Assembly (NCBI RefSeq): GCF_040412085.2
Contig: NZ_CP115920.1
Coordinates: 806,001 to 870,000 of the forward strand
Length of the DNA: 64,000 nucleotides
Reading direction: 5' to 3'
DNA from: Vibrio sp. CB1-14
GTDB taxonomy: Bacteria; Pseudomonadota; Gammaproteobacteria; Enterobacterales; Vibrionaceae
Within the stretch, counting starts at the first letter, position 1, and every line of letters starts with the position of its first letter. A program made the translations under genes and the position numbers. This document shows, in pieces, positions 1-12,619 of the stretch. A model generated the notes under the pieces. It was not told the DNA's origin. It ran no database searches and saw only the letters and a list, made by a program, of their open reading frames with translations.

Positions 1-2314
<2,314 letters not shown>

Positions 2315-2439
2315 ACAACACCCAAAGGGTTTTGATTGGACTCAAAGCAAGAACAAATTGAATGTGTAGAGAACGCATTAACAGCTTTCCGGATTTATTG
2401 TTTTCAGATTTTCAGAAAATCTGAAGGCAAAACAGAATT

Positions 2440-2560
2440 TGCTTGGCGACCATAGCATTGTGGACCCACCTGATTTCCATGCCGAACTCAGAAGTGAAAC
2501 GCAATAGCGCCGATGGTAGTGTGGGGTTTCCCCATGTGAGAGTAGGACATCGCCAGGCTT
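2440..2560 (+). rRNA. rrf: 5S ribosomal RNA
   Basis: The gene runs from TGCTTGGCGACCATAGC to CATCGCCAGGCTT, whose ends pair to form helix I. The central CCATGCCGAACTCAGAAG and CGCCGATGGTAGTGTGGGG blocks are standard for gammaproteobacterial 5S. It follows the 23S gene after about 125 bases, a spacer that holds a hairpin at 2406-2424 (CAGATTTT/AAAATCTG) likely used in precursor processing. It belongs to the same rrn transcript as the 23S and the two tRNAs after it. Ends are uncertain by one or two bases. Confidence 0.97.
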
Positions 2561-2598
2561 TGAATTTTGGACACTTGCAATAGCAAGTATGCCACTGC

Positions 2599-2675
2599 GG
2601 AGTGGTAGTTCAGTTGGTTAGAATACCGGCCTGTCACGCCGGGGGTCGCGGGTTCGAGTCCCGTCCACTCCGCCA
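2599..2675 (+). tRNA. tRNA-Asp (GTC)
   Basis: A 77-base cloverleaf runs from GGAGTGG to CCACTCC plus a discriminator G and an encoded CCA end. The anticodon GTC is at 2633-2635 in the loop CTGTCAC, and the T arm is CGGGTTCGAGTCCCG. It lies 38 bases after 5S in the rrn operon, the usual distal tRNA-Asp position in Vibrio and Escherichia. Confidence 0.98.
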
Positions 2676-2711
2676 CTTATTTAGACAAAGTTAAGTCTTA
2701 AAAATAACTAC

Positions 2712-2788
<77 letters not shown>

Positions 2789-2793
2789 TATTC

Positions 2794-2823
2794 AAAGGCT
2801 CTGACTTAGGTCGGAGCCTTTTT
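2794..2823 (+). terminator. Rho-independent terminator after tRNA-Trp
   Basis: The stem AAGGCTCTGAC / GTCGGAGCCTT has a short loop and is followed by a T run. It ends the rrn operon. A near-identical sequence recurs at 2961-2990. Confidence 0.9.
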
Positions 2824-2846
2824 CGTTTTTGCTTTTTCAAAGCAAT

Positions 2847-2911
2847 GTGTTGGGAGCTGGGTCGCCGGCCCGGTCGAACCTCCGGAATGCCGGCCCAGTC
2901 CACCCCTGCCA
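2847..2911 (+). pseudogene. tRNA-Trp 3' remnant interrupted by a GC-rich palindrome
   Basis: Bases 2847-2856 (GTGTTGGGAG) and 2899-2911 (TCCACCCCTGCCA) repeat the variable/T-stem entry and the acceptor end of the tRNA-Trp gene at 2712-2788. The T loop between them is replaced by 42 bases (2857-2898) of very GC-rich sequence. That insert folds on itself: CTGGG and CCGGC at the start pair with GCCGG and CCCAG at the end, with an inner CCGG/CCGG pair. No 5' half of the tRNA is present, so this cannot make a tRNA. It looks like a scar of recombination between rrn operon tails. Confidence 0.75.
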
Positions 2912-2916
2912 TCTTT

Positions 2917-2946
2917 AAAGCCTCGTCTTTCGACGAGGCTTTTTTA
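2917..2946 (+). terminator. Rho-independent terminator after the tRNA remnant
   Basis: The stem AAGCCTCGTC / GACGAGGCTT encloses a short loop and is followed by six T. It sits where a terminator would follow the lost tRNA copy. Confidence 0.88.
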
Positions 2947-2965
2947 CATCTGTAGTATTCAAAGG

Positions 2966-2990
2966 CTCTGACTTAGGTCAGAGTTTTTTT
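2966..2990 (+). terminator. Third terminator, copy of the first
   Basis: CTCTGAC / GTCAGAG with loop TTAG, then seven T. Together with the preceding bases it repeats the terminator at 2794-2823 almost exactly, so the tail of this rrn operon carries three terminators in about 200 bases. Confidence 0.88.
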
Positions 2991-3068
2991 GTTTCCGCAC
3001 TCCTATATTCTCGAATCTTATAGTTCACTGATATACTCATAATCATCATTACATATATGGATATGATT

Positions 3069-3404
3069 ATGCCCCATTTACGTTTTAGAGCTCTGGAGTC
3101 AGAGATAGTCAAAACCCTTTCTAGCCCATTAGTTGACGAGCTTCAACCGCTTATGGATTGCCCAAGAGAAGACTTCACTATTGAACACGTTAGCTCAACG
3201 TTTTACTTCGATGGTAAGTTAAGTCACGCTTATCCGTTTGTGGAAGTGCTGTGGTTTGATCGTGGGCAGGAGGTGAAGGATAAGGTTGCTGTTGTTATTA
3301 CTGAACAGATCCGATCTGCTCTGGGCAAAGAGCTCGATGTTGCAGTCATATTCGTCGCACTTGAGCCTGCAAGCTATTACGATAATGGTAGCCATTACGG
3401 TTAA
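3069..3404 (+). CDS. DUF1904 family protein
   Basis: A 111-residue soluble protein beginning MPHLRFRALESE, which I recognise as the small DUF1904 family of Vibrio and relatives; no biochemical function is known. It is mixed alpha/beta, with no signal peptide or membrane segment. Two further in-frame ATG codons lie at 3057 and 3063; I prefer 3069 because family members start at MPHLRFR and a GGA lies about 7 bases before it. It stands alone between the rrn tail and the next small gene, on the same strand. Confidence 0.7.
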   Translation: MPHLRFRALESEIVKTLSSPLVDELQPLMDCPREDFTIEHVSSTFYFDGKLSHAYPFVEVLWFDRGQEVKDKVAVVITEQIRSALGKELDVAVIFVALEPASYYDNGSHYG

Positions 3405-3583
3405 CTAACTGATTGGTATCGCTCTCACAAATGCGACTGGTGAAGTGGCTAGTTGTTGACTATTGTTATCAGTACTTCAGTGGATTAGTCGTTGTTTTCT
3501 AGGTTTTATTGTTTTCTTACTTAGGGCTGTTCTGCTGCTTTATAGGGGGTGTTCCCCTATGATTTTGGGTAAGGACTACTGTT

Positions 3584-3892
3584 ATGACAATGATATCATC
3601 AAGGCAGTTTGCCCGATGGCTAAGAGAGAGGTTCGCGACGGAAAAAGACGGAGTGATCCTAACCAGAGAGGACATTAATCAATTATCTGGTAGGCAAAGC
3701 TTTACGTTAGGGTTTGTAAACGACATTCACTACGAATTGATGCAACATGGCATTGCCTTTGTGACTGATACAAGCAGAGAGAAATTCTATTTGATTCCCA
3801 TAAACTCTGCGGAAAACTGGCGCAAAAAGCTGGAGATACAGTACGAGAAAGAGTTGTACTGCAATGTGTTCCCAATCGAAAAGTCTGGGTAA
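3584..3892 (+). CDS. Hypothetical protein, 102 residues
   Basis: I do not recognise a named family. The protein is soluble and charged, starting MTMISSRQFARWLRERF, with no signal peptide or transmembrane segment. An AAGGA lies about 9 bases before the ATG, a good ribosome binding site. A short hairpin at 3542-3560 (ATAGGGG / CCCCTAT) lies upstream in the leader and could affect expression. The stop codon TAA (3890-3892) touches the target duplication of the ISL3-type element, which now separates this gene from the terminator it used to share with the opposing ferredoxin gene. Confidence 0.7.
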   Translation: MTMISSRQFARWLRERFATEKDGVILTREDINQLSGRQSFTLGFVNDIHYELMQHGIAFVTDTSREKFYLIPINSAENWRKKLEIQYEKELYCNVFPIEKSG

Positions 3893-3899
3893 TAAAAAA

Positions 3900-5190
3900 G
3901 GTTCATCGCGGATTAGCGGGGACTTAAAACAAAAACGGTAGTAAGTGATAAGGTTACATCGCCAAACACAACCTTACACAAACTACCGTTTTCATGCCGA
4001 ATCATACTTTCCTATCATCGTTCTGGGAAGGCTTTCATGTCGTAAAGTCTGTCCAAACATCTTCTCTCATCACGATTACTCTCAAACCCAGTACGACTGC
4101 TCGATGTTCATGTGGGCAACATGTCCAAGCCACACATGATTCTCAGTGGCGCACGATTAAGGAAGCGATGATTCTCGGCGTACCCGTCGAGCTATCCCTA
4201 CAAACAAGGCGTATCAAGTGTCCTGACTGCGGTATCAAAACCGAATCTATTTCTTGGCTTGAACCTTTCGCTCGCCTTACTAACCGCTTGCGTAGTTATA
4301 TTGAACTGTTGCTGCCTCTTCTCCCTATCAAACATATTTCCCAAATGACGGGCGTTCATTGGCATACAATCAAGGAGATAGATAAGCGCAGGCTGCAAAA
4401 TGTGGTGCCAGAGGTTAACTGGGCAGAGCTGAGACAACTGGTCATGGATGAGTTTGCTCTCTTCAAGGGGCATCGTTATGCCACTGTTATCGCGGATGCT
4501 AAGACGCATCAAGTGCTTTGGATAGGCGTCGGACGCAGCCGAAAAGATATCCGTCCCTTTTTTGAGTTACTCGGTGAGCATGGTCAGAACATAGAAGCCG
4601 TTGCGATGGATATGAATACGGCTTTCGACCTCGAAGTGCAACAACATTGTCCTAATGCCCGCATTGTGTACGACTTATTCCATGTGGTCGCTAAGTTTGG
4701 ACGGGAAGTGATGGATAGAGTCAGAGTTGACCAAGCTAATCAACTCAAACATGACAAGAAAGCGCGTCAATGGATTAAACGTTCACGTTGGGTTCTCCTC
4801 AAAAACAGAGGCAATTTAGACAGTAAGCAGGAGAGCTATTTAAATGAGATCTTAACTATGAACAAGGACTTAATGGTGACGTATTTACTTGGCTCTCAGC
4901 TTAAAGAGTTGTGGAGGTGCCAGTCAGAAAGCGAAGCGGAAGACTTATGGAAGGTATGGTGGGAGCAAGTTCAAGAAAGCGGGATCAAACCGCTTATGGA
5001 CTTCGCGAGAAAGCTCAAACCGTATCTTCATGGCATAGTTGCTTCTGCAAGTTACCCACTCAATACTTGTACGCTCGAGGGGATAAATAACAAGATAAAG
5101 TTAATCAAACGAATGGGCTACGGTTACCGAGATATCGATTATTTCTTTTTAAAGATAAAGGCGGCTTTCCCCGGAAAGCCGCGATGAACC
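3900..5190 (+). mobile_element. ISL3-family insertion sequence, complete
   Basis: A 1291-bp element with imperfect terminal inverted repeats: both ends read GGTTCATCGCGG inward, with a further match at CGGGG. It is flanked by a perfect 8-bp direct duplication ATAAAAAA (3892-3899 and 5191-5198), the size known for ISL3 elements. One transposase gene fills it and its stop lies in the right repeat. Near the right end, 5161-5182 forms a ten-pair hairpin (GCGGCTTTCC / GGAAAGCCGC). Removing the element and one duplication restores a terminator directly after the upstream stop codon. The intact ends suggest a recent insertion. Confidence 0.95.
3994..5187 (+). CDS. ISL3 family transposase
   Basis: A 397-residue DDE transposase. 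An N-terminal zinc-ribbon-like part has CSCG (about residue 39) and CPDCG (about 75), followed by a helix-turn-helix segment. The catalytic triad can be assigned as D in VMDEFALFKGHRY (about residue 151), D in AVAMDMNTAF (about 205) and E in TLEGINNKIK (about 364). Length fits the family (about 400). The reading frame is uninterrupted, so the enzyme may be active. The start at 3994 has no clear ribosome binding site; the first residues before about 30 are less certain. Confidence 0.93.
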   Translation: MPNHTFLSSFWEGFHVVKSVQTSSLITITLKPSTTARCSCGQHVQATHDSQWRTIKEAMILGVPVELSLQTRRIKCPDCGIKTESISWLEPFARLTNRLRSYIELLLPLLPIKHISQMTGVHWHTIKEIDKRRLQNVVPEVNWAELRQLVMDEFALFKGHRYATVIADAKTHQVLWIGVGRSRKDIRPFFELLGEHGQNIEAVAMDMNTAFDLEVQQHCPNARIVYDLFHVVAKFGREVMDRVRVDQANQLKHDKKARQWIKRSRWVLLKNRGNLDSKQESYLNEILTMNKDLMVTYLLGSQLKELWRCQSESEAEDLWKVWWEQVQESGIKPLMDFARKLKPYLHGIVASASYPLNTCTLEGINNKIKLIKRMGYGYRDIDYFFLKIKAAFPGKPR

Positions 5191-5192
5191 AT

Positions 5193-5219
5193 AAAAAAGC
5201 CTCCATTGGGAGGCTTTTT
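5193..5219. terminator. Bidirectional terminator beside the ISL3 element
   Basis: AAAAAGCCTCC / GGGAGGCTTTTT with a three-base loop, A run on the left and T run on the right, so it can work for both strands. It serves the minus-strand ferredoxin gene. Before the ISL3 insertion it also lay right behind the plus-strand gene ending at 3892; the target duplication lies in its A run. Confidence 0.88.
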
Positions 5220-5223
5220 ACGT

Positions 5224-6863
<1,640 letters not shown>

Positions 6864-7025
6864 TGCTTTATATCTCTAATCTGATTACAAGTCAGTGTTG
6901 TGCCACCTAATGGCACTAAGGGGCGCAAATTTTACGCTAGTATGGGGAGATTTCCAAGTTTTGAATCAGGCTCGCTACTCAAGAGCAACAGTTAGGGCTG
7001 AGAAGCGAGCTTGATAGAGAAGGGG

Positions 7026-7934
7026 TTATTGCTTAGGTAGGCCGCCTAACGCGTCGTACAAGTTAGGTAAGAAGGCACCAAATTCACCACATAGAAGTGA
7101 GAAGTCAGCGTCAATACGCGCAGCAGCATCTTCACGTGGGATATCATCGTTTTGATCCTTCAGCTCGTCACTGAATTTCAAGCGTTTGATACTGCCGTCA
7201 TCGGCTAATATAAACTCGATACGATCTTGCCAGTTGAGCGAAAGTTTAGTCACAAACTTGTTGGCTTCAATGTGACCAAGGATTTCGTCGCTAGACAGCT
7301 CTTGTTTCTTACAGCGTATAACGCCGCCGTCTTCTAGGACTGATTTCAACTCAGCTTCATCAAGAAGGTTAAAACCTGTTGGTGCTTCGTTGGTTTTTAC
7401 CCATTCGGTTAGCGTGTTCTCAATTGGCTGCTCTGGGAATGCTGGAATAACAGGAAGGCTACCCATGGTCTTTCGCAGTAGCGCAATCACGTCTTCAGCT
7501 TTTTTGTAGCTACTGGCATCAACAATCACAAAGCCTTCTTTCGGCATGATAAGAAGGTGAGTAAGATTGCTGCGGCTAAATGCACGTGGCAGAAGGTCTA
7601 TGATGATTTCGTCTTTGAGATCGTCTTTCTCTTTCTTCTTAAGAGGGCGACCTTCTTGAGTCTCAAGTGCGTCTACTTTGCTAGCTAGAGAGTCTTTGAT
7701 AACCGATGCAGGTAGCATTTTCTCTTCTTTTTTGGCGCACAGTAGAATTCGGTTTTCAGAAACATGGGTCATCATATCGCCATGCTTACCCAGTGCCGTG
7801 ACCCAGCCAAACTTCTGTTTGTCTTGGCTACCACAAGGAGTAAAGCGAAACTCTTCAAGCTGCTGCTCTAGCTTATCTGCATTAAACTCAAGTTCCTTGT
7901 TGAATCGATAGACCAAACAGTTTTTAAACCACAT
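7026..7934 (-). CDS. rdgC: Recombination-associated protein RdgC
   Basis: A 302-residue DNA-binding protein starting [17 protein letters not shown], the standard RdgC N-terminus. The family forms a ring-shaped dimer around double-stranded DNA and restrains RecA-mediated recombination. The C-terminal stretch from about [20 protein letters not shown] is conserved. Length equals that of the E. coli protein (303). It is divergent from phoB, with about 190 bases between them, the Pho box being closer to phoB. Confidence 0.96.
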   Translation of the reverse strand: MWFKNCLVYRFNKELEFNADKLEQQLEEFRFTPCGSQDKQKFGWVTALGKHGDMMTHVSENRILLCAKKEEKMLPASVIKDSLASKVDALETQEGRPLKKKEKDDLKDEIIIDLLPRAFSRSNLTHLLIMPKEGFVIVDASSYKKAEDVIALLRKTMGSLPVIPAFPEQPIENTLTEWVKTNEAPTGFNLLDEAELKSVLEDGGVIRCKKQELSSDEILGHIEANKFVTKLSLNWQDRIEFILADDGSIKRLKFSDELKDQNDDIPREDAAARIDADFSLLCGEFGAFLPNLYDALGGLPKQ

Positions 7935-8057
7935 ATTACTCTCACCTTTAGAATAGATAGCTGCACATAATAGGCAATTTTGCTTAAATTGTCCTAGCTT
8001 AAATCTCGATTATCGCAATAGATCTTGTGCGAAAGTTATATTAAAAATTGTTTTCAA

Positions 8058-8075
8058 TGGTCACAAAAGTGTCAT
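8058..8075 (+). promoter_or_regulatory. Pho box upstream of phoB
   Basis: Two 7-base half sites TGGTCAC and GTGTCAT separated by AAAA, matching the CTGTCAT-N4-CTGTCAT consensus with the 11-base period. It lies about 54 bases before the phoB start, so PhoB likely activates its own operon under phosphate limitation. Confidence 0.8.
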
Positions 8076-8128
8076 AATAATTCTTGATAATGCATGAAGT
8101 TGATTAGATTCCAAAAGGTTATTCAGAT

Positions 8129-8818
8129 ATGTCTAGAAGGATCCTGGTGGTCGAGGATGAAGCACCAATTCGCGAAATGCTGTGTTTCGTATTAGAGCAG
8201 AAAGGCTACCAAGCTGTAGAAGCTGAAGATTACGATACGGCAGTTAACAAACTGGCTGAACCTTTCCCAGATCTTGTTCTACTAGACTGGATGCTACCTG
8301 GCGGTTCTGGCATTAATTTTATCAAGCACATGAAACGCGAAGAGCTGACTCGCAATATCCCTGTTGTGATGCTTACTGCTCGTGGTGAAGAAGAAGATAA
8401 AGTGCGCGGCCTAGAAGTGGGTGCGGACGACTACATCACTAAACCATTTTCACCAAAAGAGCTGGTTGCTCGCCTTAAGGCGGTGATTCGTCGCGTGACA
8501 CCAACAGCACTCGAAGATGTGATTGATGTACAAGGCCTTAAGCTAGACCCAGTCTCTCACCGCGTTACCGCGAATGACCAGCCTCTTGATATGGGGCCAA
8601 CCGAGTTTAAGATGCTGCACTTCTTTATGACTCACCAAGAGCGCGTCTACAGCCGTGAGCAGCTACTAAACAATGTATGGGGCACCAACGTTTACGTTGA
8701 AGACCGTACCGTCGATGTACACATTCGTCGCCTACGTAAAGCTCTTGAATCAGCAGGTCATGATAAATTGATTCAAACCGTTCGAGGCGCTGGCTACCGT
8801 TTCTCAACCAAGGGCTAG
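8129..8818 (+). CDS. phoB: Phosphate regulon response regulator PhoB
   Basis: A 229-residue OmpR-type regulator. The receiver domain (1 to about 120) has the acidic pair D10/E11, phospho-acceptor D53 in [11 protein letters not shown]83 and K105. The winged-helix DNA-binding domain follows, ending in [15 protein letters not shown] and [10 protein letters not shown]. Length is the same as E. coli PhoB. A Pho box precedes it and phoR follows 19 bases later. It should bind the Pho boxes of this window and activate phosphate-scavenging genes. Confidence 0.98.
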   Translation: MSRRILVVEDEAPIREMLCFVLEQKGYQAVEAEDYDTAVNKLAEPFPDLVLLDWMLPGGSGINFIKHMKREELTRNIPVVMLTARGEEEDKVRGLEVGADDYITKPFSPKELVARLKAVIRRVTPTALEDVIDVQGLKLDPVSHRVTANDQPLDMGPTEFKMLHFFMTHQERVYSREQLLNNVWGTNVYVEDRTVDVHIRRLRKALESAGHDKLIQTVRGAGYRFSTKG

Positions 8819-8837
8819 CATCGAACTGGAGAGGTAA

Positions 8838-10136
8838 ATGGTTGAAAGGTTAACCTGGAAAAAGCTGGCCTGGGAGCTGGCTTTTTTTTACACCCCATGG
8901 ATTGTCGTTGGGTGGATATTTGGATACATGCCGTGGTTGCTTCTGGTTGCCACGGTTTTGCAGTTGATATGGCACCTACATAATCAGCTGCGTTTGTCTG
9001 CTTGGCTGTGGGATGAAAAGCGCCTTACCCCGCCATCCGGTACCGGAAATTGGGAGTCGTTATTTAACGGCATCTATCGCCTTCAGCAAAGGCAGCGCCG
9101 CAAGCGCAAAGAGTTAACAAACCTTATCCGCCGCTTTAAAAACGGTGCGGAATCGCTTCCCGATGCCGTCGTTGTATTTAGAAGTGAAGGCAATATCGTT
9201 TGGTGCAACAAGCTCGCTCAACATCTATTAGGATTCCGTTGGCCTGATGATTCGGGGCAGCCTATCTCCAATTTGATCCGCACGCCTGATTTTATCAAAT
9301 ACATTAGTAAGCAAGATTTCTCCGAACCGTTAGAGATGCGCTCACCTCTAAACGTTGAGCGGATGCTCGAACTGCGTATTGTGCCGTACACAGAAGGAGA
9401 ACACTTGATGGTGGTGCGTGATGTCAGCCAGCTGAAACAGCTTGAAGGCATGCGTCGTAACTTCTTTGCTAACGTTTCTCATGAGCTTCGTACGCCAATG
9501 ACGGTGTTGCAAGGTTACTTAGAGATGACCGAAGACCCAGATATGGTTGTCGATCCTATGTGGACCAAAGCGCACGGTGTCATGACTGAGCAGCTCAACC
9601 GCATGAATAGTTTGGTTAACCAACTGTTGACGTTATCGAAAATTGAAGCTGCACCCATGCACGAGCTTGATGAGGTCGTTAATGTTCCCGCAATGCTTGA
9701 GGTGTTAGAAAAAGAAGCGGTGAGTTTAAGCGGTGACGATCAGCATAAGATCAGCTTCGATGTCGACAATAGCTTGCGCGTATTTGGTGATGATGATCAA
9801 CTGCGCAGCGCGATTTCAAATCTGGTTTACAACGCAGTGAAATACACTCCACCAGGGGCGAATGTCAAAGTGCGTTGGTATCAGTCTTCTCAAGGTGCAC
9901 ATCTAGAGGTTGAAGATACCGGTGATGGTATTGAAGCGCAGCATTTGCACAGATTGACGGAGCGCTTTTATCGTGTCGATAAGGCGCGCTCTCGTGATAC
10001 TGGCGGCAGTGGACTCGGCTTAGCGATTGTAAAACACGCTCTATCGCATCACGACTCACACTTGGAAATTCACTCTGAAGTAGGTGTGGGCAGTAAGTTC
10101 TCGTTCATTTTACCTGAACGATTGGTGGTTCAGTGA
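8838..10136 (+). CDS. phoR: Phosphate regulon sensor histidine kinase PhoR
   Basis: A 432-residue membrane kinase. Two adjacent hydrophobic segments occupy about residues 13-46 with almost no periplasmic loop, as in other PhoR. A charged linker and a PAS domain (about 95-190) follow. The phosphorylated histidine is H215 in NVSHELRTP. The ATPase domain shows [20 protein letters not shown] and [10 protein letters not shown]. Phosphate status is expected to reach it through PstSCAB and PhoU, encoded 6-11 kb downstream. Its stop TGA overlaps the ATG of the next gene by one base, implying translational coupling. Confidence 0.98.
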   Translation: MVERLTWKKLAWELAFFYTPWIVVGWIFGYMPWLLLVATVLQLIWHLHNQLRLSAWLWDEKRLTPPSGTGNWESLFNGIYRLQQRQRRKRKELTNLIRRFKNGAESLPDAVVVFRSEGNIVWCNKLAQHLLGFRWPDDSGQPISNLIRTPDFIKYISKQDFSEPLEMRSPLNVERMLELRIVPYTEGEHLMVVRDVSQLKQLEGMRRNFFANVSHELRTPMTVLQGYLEMTEDPDMVVDPMWTKAHGVMTEQLNRMNSLVNQLLTLSKIEAAPMHELDEVVNVPAMLEVLEKEAVSLSGDDQHKISFDVDNSLRVFGDDDQLRSAISNLVYNAVKYTPPGANVKVRWYQSSQGAHLEVEDTGDGIEAQHLHRLTERFYRVDKARSRDTGGSGLGLAIVKHALSHHDSHLEIHSEVGVGSKFSFILPERLVVQ

Positions 10137-11104
10137 TGACGACGTTAGTAGCGCGCGTCGCTAAGGGATTAATGTTGTGTGTACTGTTGTCGGGCACCGC
10201 TTTGGCACAGGAACTTCCCAAGTACAGTAAGCTCTCTGGCGTATCGGGTAACCTCTCTTCTGTAGGTTCAGATACGCTCTCCGGCATGACCACATTATGG
10301 CTCGAAGAATTCAAATATCTTTACCCAAATGTGAACCCGCAGATCCAAGCTTCTGGCTCGTCGACGGCGCCACCGGCATTGACCGAAGGGACTGCGCAGT
10401 TTGGCCCTATGAGCCGAGAAATGCGCTCGCGTGAAATCGAAGCCTTTGAGCGCCAATATGGTTATAAGCCAACAGCGCTTAAAGTCGCTATCGATGCAAT
10501 TGGGTTGTTTGTTCACCTCGACAACCCGATTGAAGGACTTAACTTTAAGCAGCTTGATGCAATTTTCTCATCAACCCTTCGCTGTGGGGGGGCTGAGTAT
10601 CTGCAAACTTGGAAGCAGCTTGGTATTGAAACACCTTGGGATGAACGTGCGATTCAAATCTTTGGGCGCAACTCTGTTTCCGGTACCTACGGCTACTTTA
10701 AGGATAAAGCACTATGTGGCGGAGACTTTAGACGTAATGTTAATGAGCAGCCGGGTTCTGCCTCTGTGGTGCAGTCGGTCGCTTCATCGATTAACACCAT
10801 AGGTTACTCTGGGATTGGTTATCAGGTATCAGGTGCTAAGCTTGTGCCTATTGCCAACCATGGGGAGCAATACGTACTGCCGACTCAGGTGAATGTTCAG
10901 TCGGGGCATTATCCGTTATCGCGCTTTCTCTATGTGTACGTGAATAAAGACCCTAACCGCGCTCTCTCGCCGATTGAAGAAGCCTATATTCGTTATATCT
11001 ATTCTCGAGAGGGGCAGCGGATCGTTCAGAAAGACGGCTATGTTCCGGTGAGTCTTGAGTTTGCAAAAGGTGAATTGGCCAAAGTGGGGCTGAGTATCGA
11101 ATAA
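10136..11104 (+). CDS. PstS-family phosphate-binding protein
   Basis: A periplasmic substrate-binding protein of the PstS family, about 322 residues. The signal peptide runs to TALA, with cleavage before QELPKYS. Phosphate-binding-like motifs include VGSDTLSGMT near the N-terminus, SGSSTAPPAL and GRNSVSGTYGYFKD. A GTG lies one codon earlier (10133); the ATG at 10136 gives a TGATG overlap with phoR. Being tied to phoBR rather than to pstCAB is the common Vibrio layout. It should deliver phosphate to PstCA. Its terminator is broken by the IS4 copy that follows. Confidence 0.9.
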   Translation: MTTLVARVAKGLMLCVLLSGTALAQELPKYSKLSGVSGNLSSVGSDTLSGMTTLWLEEFKYLYPNVNPQIQASGSSTAPPALTEGTAQFGPMSREMRSREIEAFERQYGYKPTALKVAIDAIGLFVHLDNPIEGLNFKQLDAIFSSTLRCGGAEYLQTWKQLGIETPWDERAIQIFGRNSVSGTYGYFKDKALCGGDFRRNVNEQPGSASVVQSVASSINTIGYSGIGYQVSGAKLVPIANHGEQYVLPTQVNVQSGHYPLSRFLYVYVNKDPNRALSPIEEAYIRYIYSREGQRIVQKDGYVPVSLEFAKGELAKVGLSIE

Positions 11105-11143
11105 TCTGGTGCTCTAACGGACAAAAAAAGCGGCCTATTTGCC

Positions 11144-12569
11144 TAATGCCGATCAGTTAACAACTAAATGATCGGTTGAACGATCCATTCAAAGTGTCAA
11201 AATCCGAGTGTATTCAATGCACTCGGATTTTTTTTATGTTTTTAAGACAGGCTCTTAACCAAGTTCATCAATTCTCTGCAGAGCAACTTTCGGGTTTATC
11301 TGATCTGCTTTCTCCAGAACTCATTTCCCAGTGTTTGGAAGATACAGGAATTACGACTATTCGCAGACGAAGGTTACCAATGGAAATGATGGTTTGGAGT
11401 GTTGTTGGGATGTCTCTGTATCGCCATTTGTCCATGGAGAAGGTCGTCTCGAAGCTGGATATTCTTCTCCCAGGTAAGAAGCCATTTGTTGCTCCGAGTG
11501 CAGTAATTCAGGCAAGACAAAGGCTGGGCTCCGATGTCATGAAATCCGTCTTTACTCAAACGCAGAAACTATGGAATGACAAAACGCCCCACCCAGACTG
11601 GCATGGTTTAACACTTCATGCGGTCGACGGTGTAGTCTGGCGAACCCCTGATACTAAAGACAATGATGAGCGCTTCAGTCGAACTCGGAATCAAAAGTGC
11701 TCGTCCGAATACCCTCAGATCCGAATGGTCTGCCATATGGAGCTGACAAGTCACCTTCTAAATAGTGCATCGTTCGACTCTACATCAAAGAGCGAAGTGG
11801 ACTTAACTACGGAGCTCATTGAGCGCTCTCCCGACCATAGCCTAACTATCTTCGATAGAGGTTTTTACGCTCTAGGACTATTGCACCGTTGGCAGACAAC
11901 AGGGTAGAGAGGCATTGGCTTATTCCAATGCGTAAAGGAGCTCAATACACAATGCTTCGCAAGTTAGGGCGTGGGCAAGAGTTGGTCGAATTAAAGCTAT
12001 CCCCTCAAGCTAGGAAAAGTGGCACGATGCACCAGAAACACTGGAAGCTCGATTGATAACTAAGACTATTAAGGGTAAGGAGGTACGGTTGTTAACCTCG
12101 ATGACTGACCCCTTGCGCTACCCAGGAAAAGACATCTCAGAGCTTTATGGACATCGATGGGAGATAGAGTTGGGTTATCGAGAGATGAAACAATATATGC
12201 TTCAAAACAACCTGACTCTAAGAAGCAAAAAGCCCGAACTAATAGAACAAGAACTGTGGGGGATGCTGTTGGCCTATAACTTACTTCGGTTCTTAATGTG
12301 CCAAATGGCCTACGACCAAAACAAGGTAATGCCTTACCAGATAGGCTTTAAACAAGCTTCGTTGTTCTTAATAGGACAGTTACAACTCCTTCCTGCCGTC
12401 GCACCTGGAAGAATCCCGGAGGTGATGAACTATATCCTAGATATGGCTGAGAGTTTTACGTTGCCAGAAAGGCGAGATAGGAGCTATCCAAGAGCGGTAA
12501 AAAAGAAGGCCCAGTCGCTATGCGACTAGGCCTTCTAAAAGGTGTTAGCTTCTTAACTTACAAGCATTA
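11144..12569 (+). mobile_element. IS4-family insertion sequence (IS4 group), degenerate transposase
   Basis: A 1426-bp element whose left end reads TAATGCCGATCAGTTAA, like classical IS4, and whose right end reads TAATGC...AGTTAA inward. It is flanked by a perfect 12-bp direct duplication GGCCTATTTGCC (11132-11143 and 12570-12581), within the 11-13 bp range of IS4. Joining the flanks rebuilds a bidirectional terminator AAAAAAGCGGC-loop-GCCGCTTTTTT shared by the pstS-type gene and ppx; the duplication is its centre. The element ends with a strong hairpin (12504-12536, 8 plus 6 pairs) overlapping the transposase stop. Confidence 0.95.
11236..12529 (+). pseudogene. IS4 family transposase, two frameshifts
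   Basis: The protein is close to the transposase of E. coli IS4 throughout, starting [13 protein letters not shown] at 11236. The first frame runs to 11907 and contains the first two catalytic aspartates ([12 protein letters not shown] and [11 protein letters not shown]). Homology continues in another frame (11908 to about 12010), and then in a third through the catalytic glutamate in HRWEIELGYREMKQ to 12529. Each change of frame is explained by one missing base: a G near 11904 and an A in the run near 12015. As written it cannot encode a full transposase. Confidence 0.92.
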
Positions 12570-12619
12570 GGCCTATTTGCCGCTTTTTTTAGTTTTAGTT
12601 GTCAGTCACATCTAGGCGC

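Noticed and set aside
3463..3678. A 71-codon plus-strand frame with a hydrophobic start
   Set aside because: It overlaps the better supported gene at 3584 in another frame and has no clear ribosome binding site.
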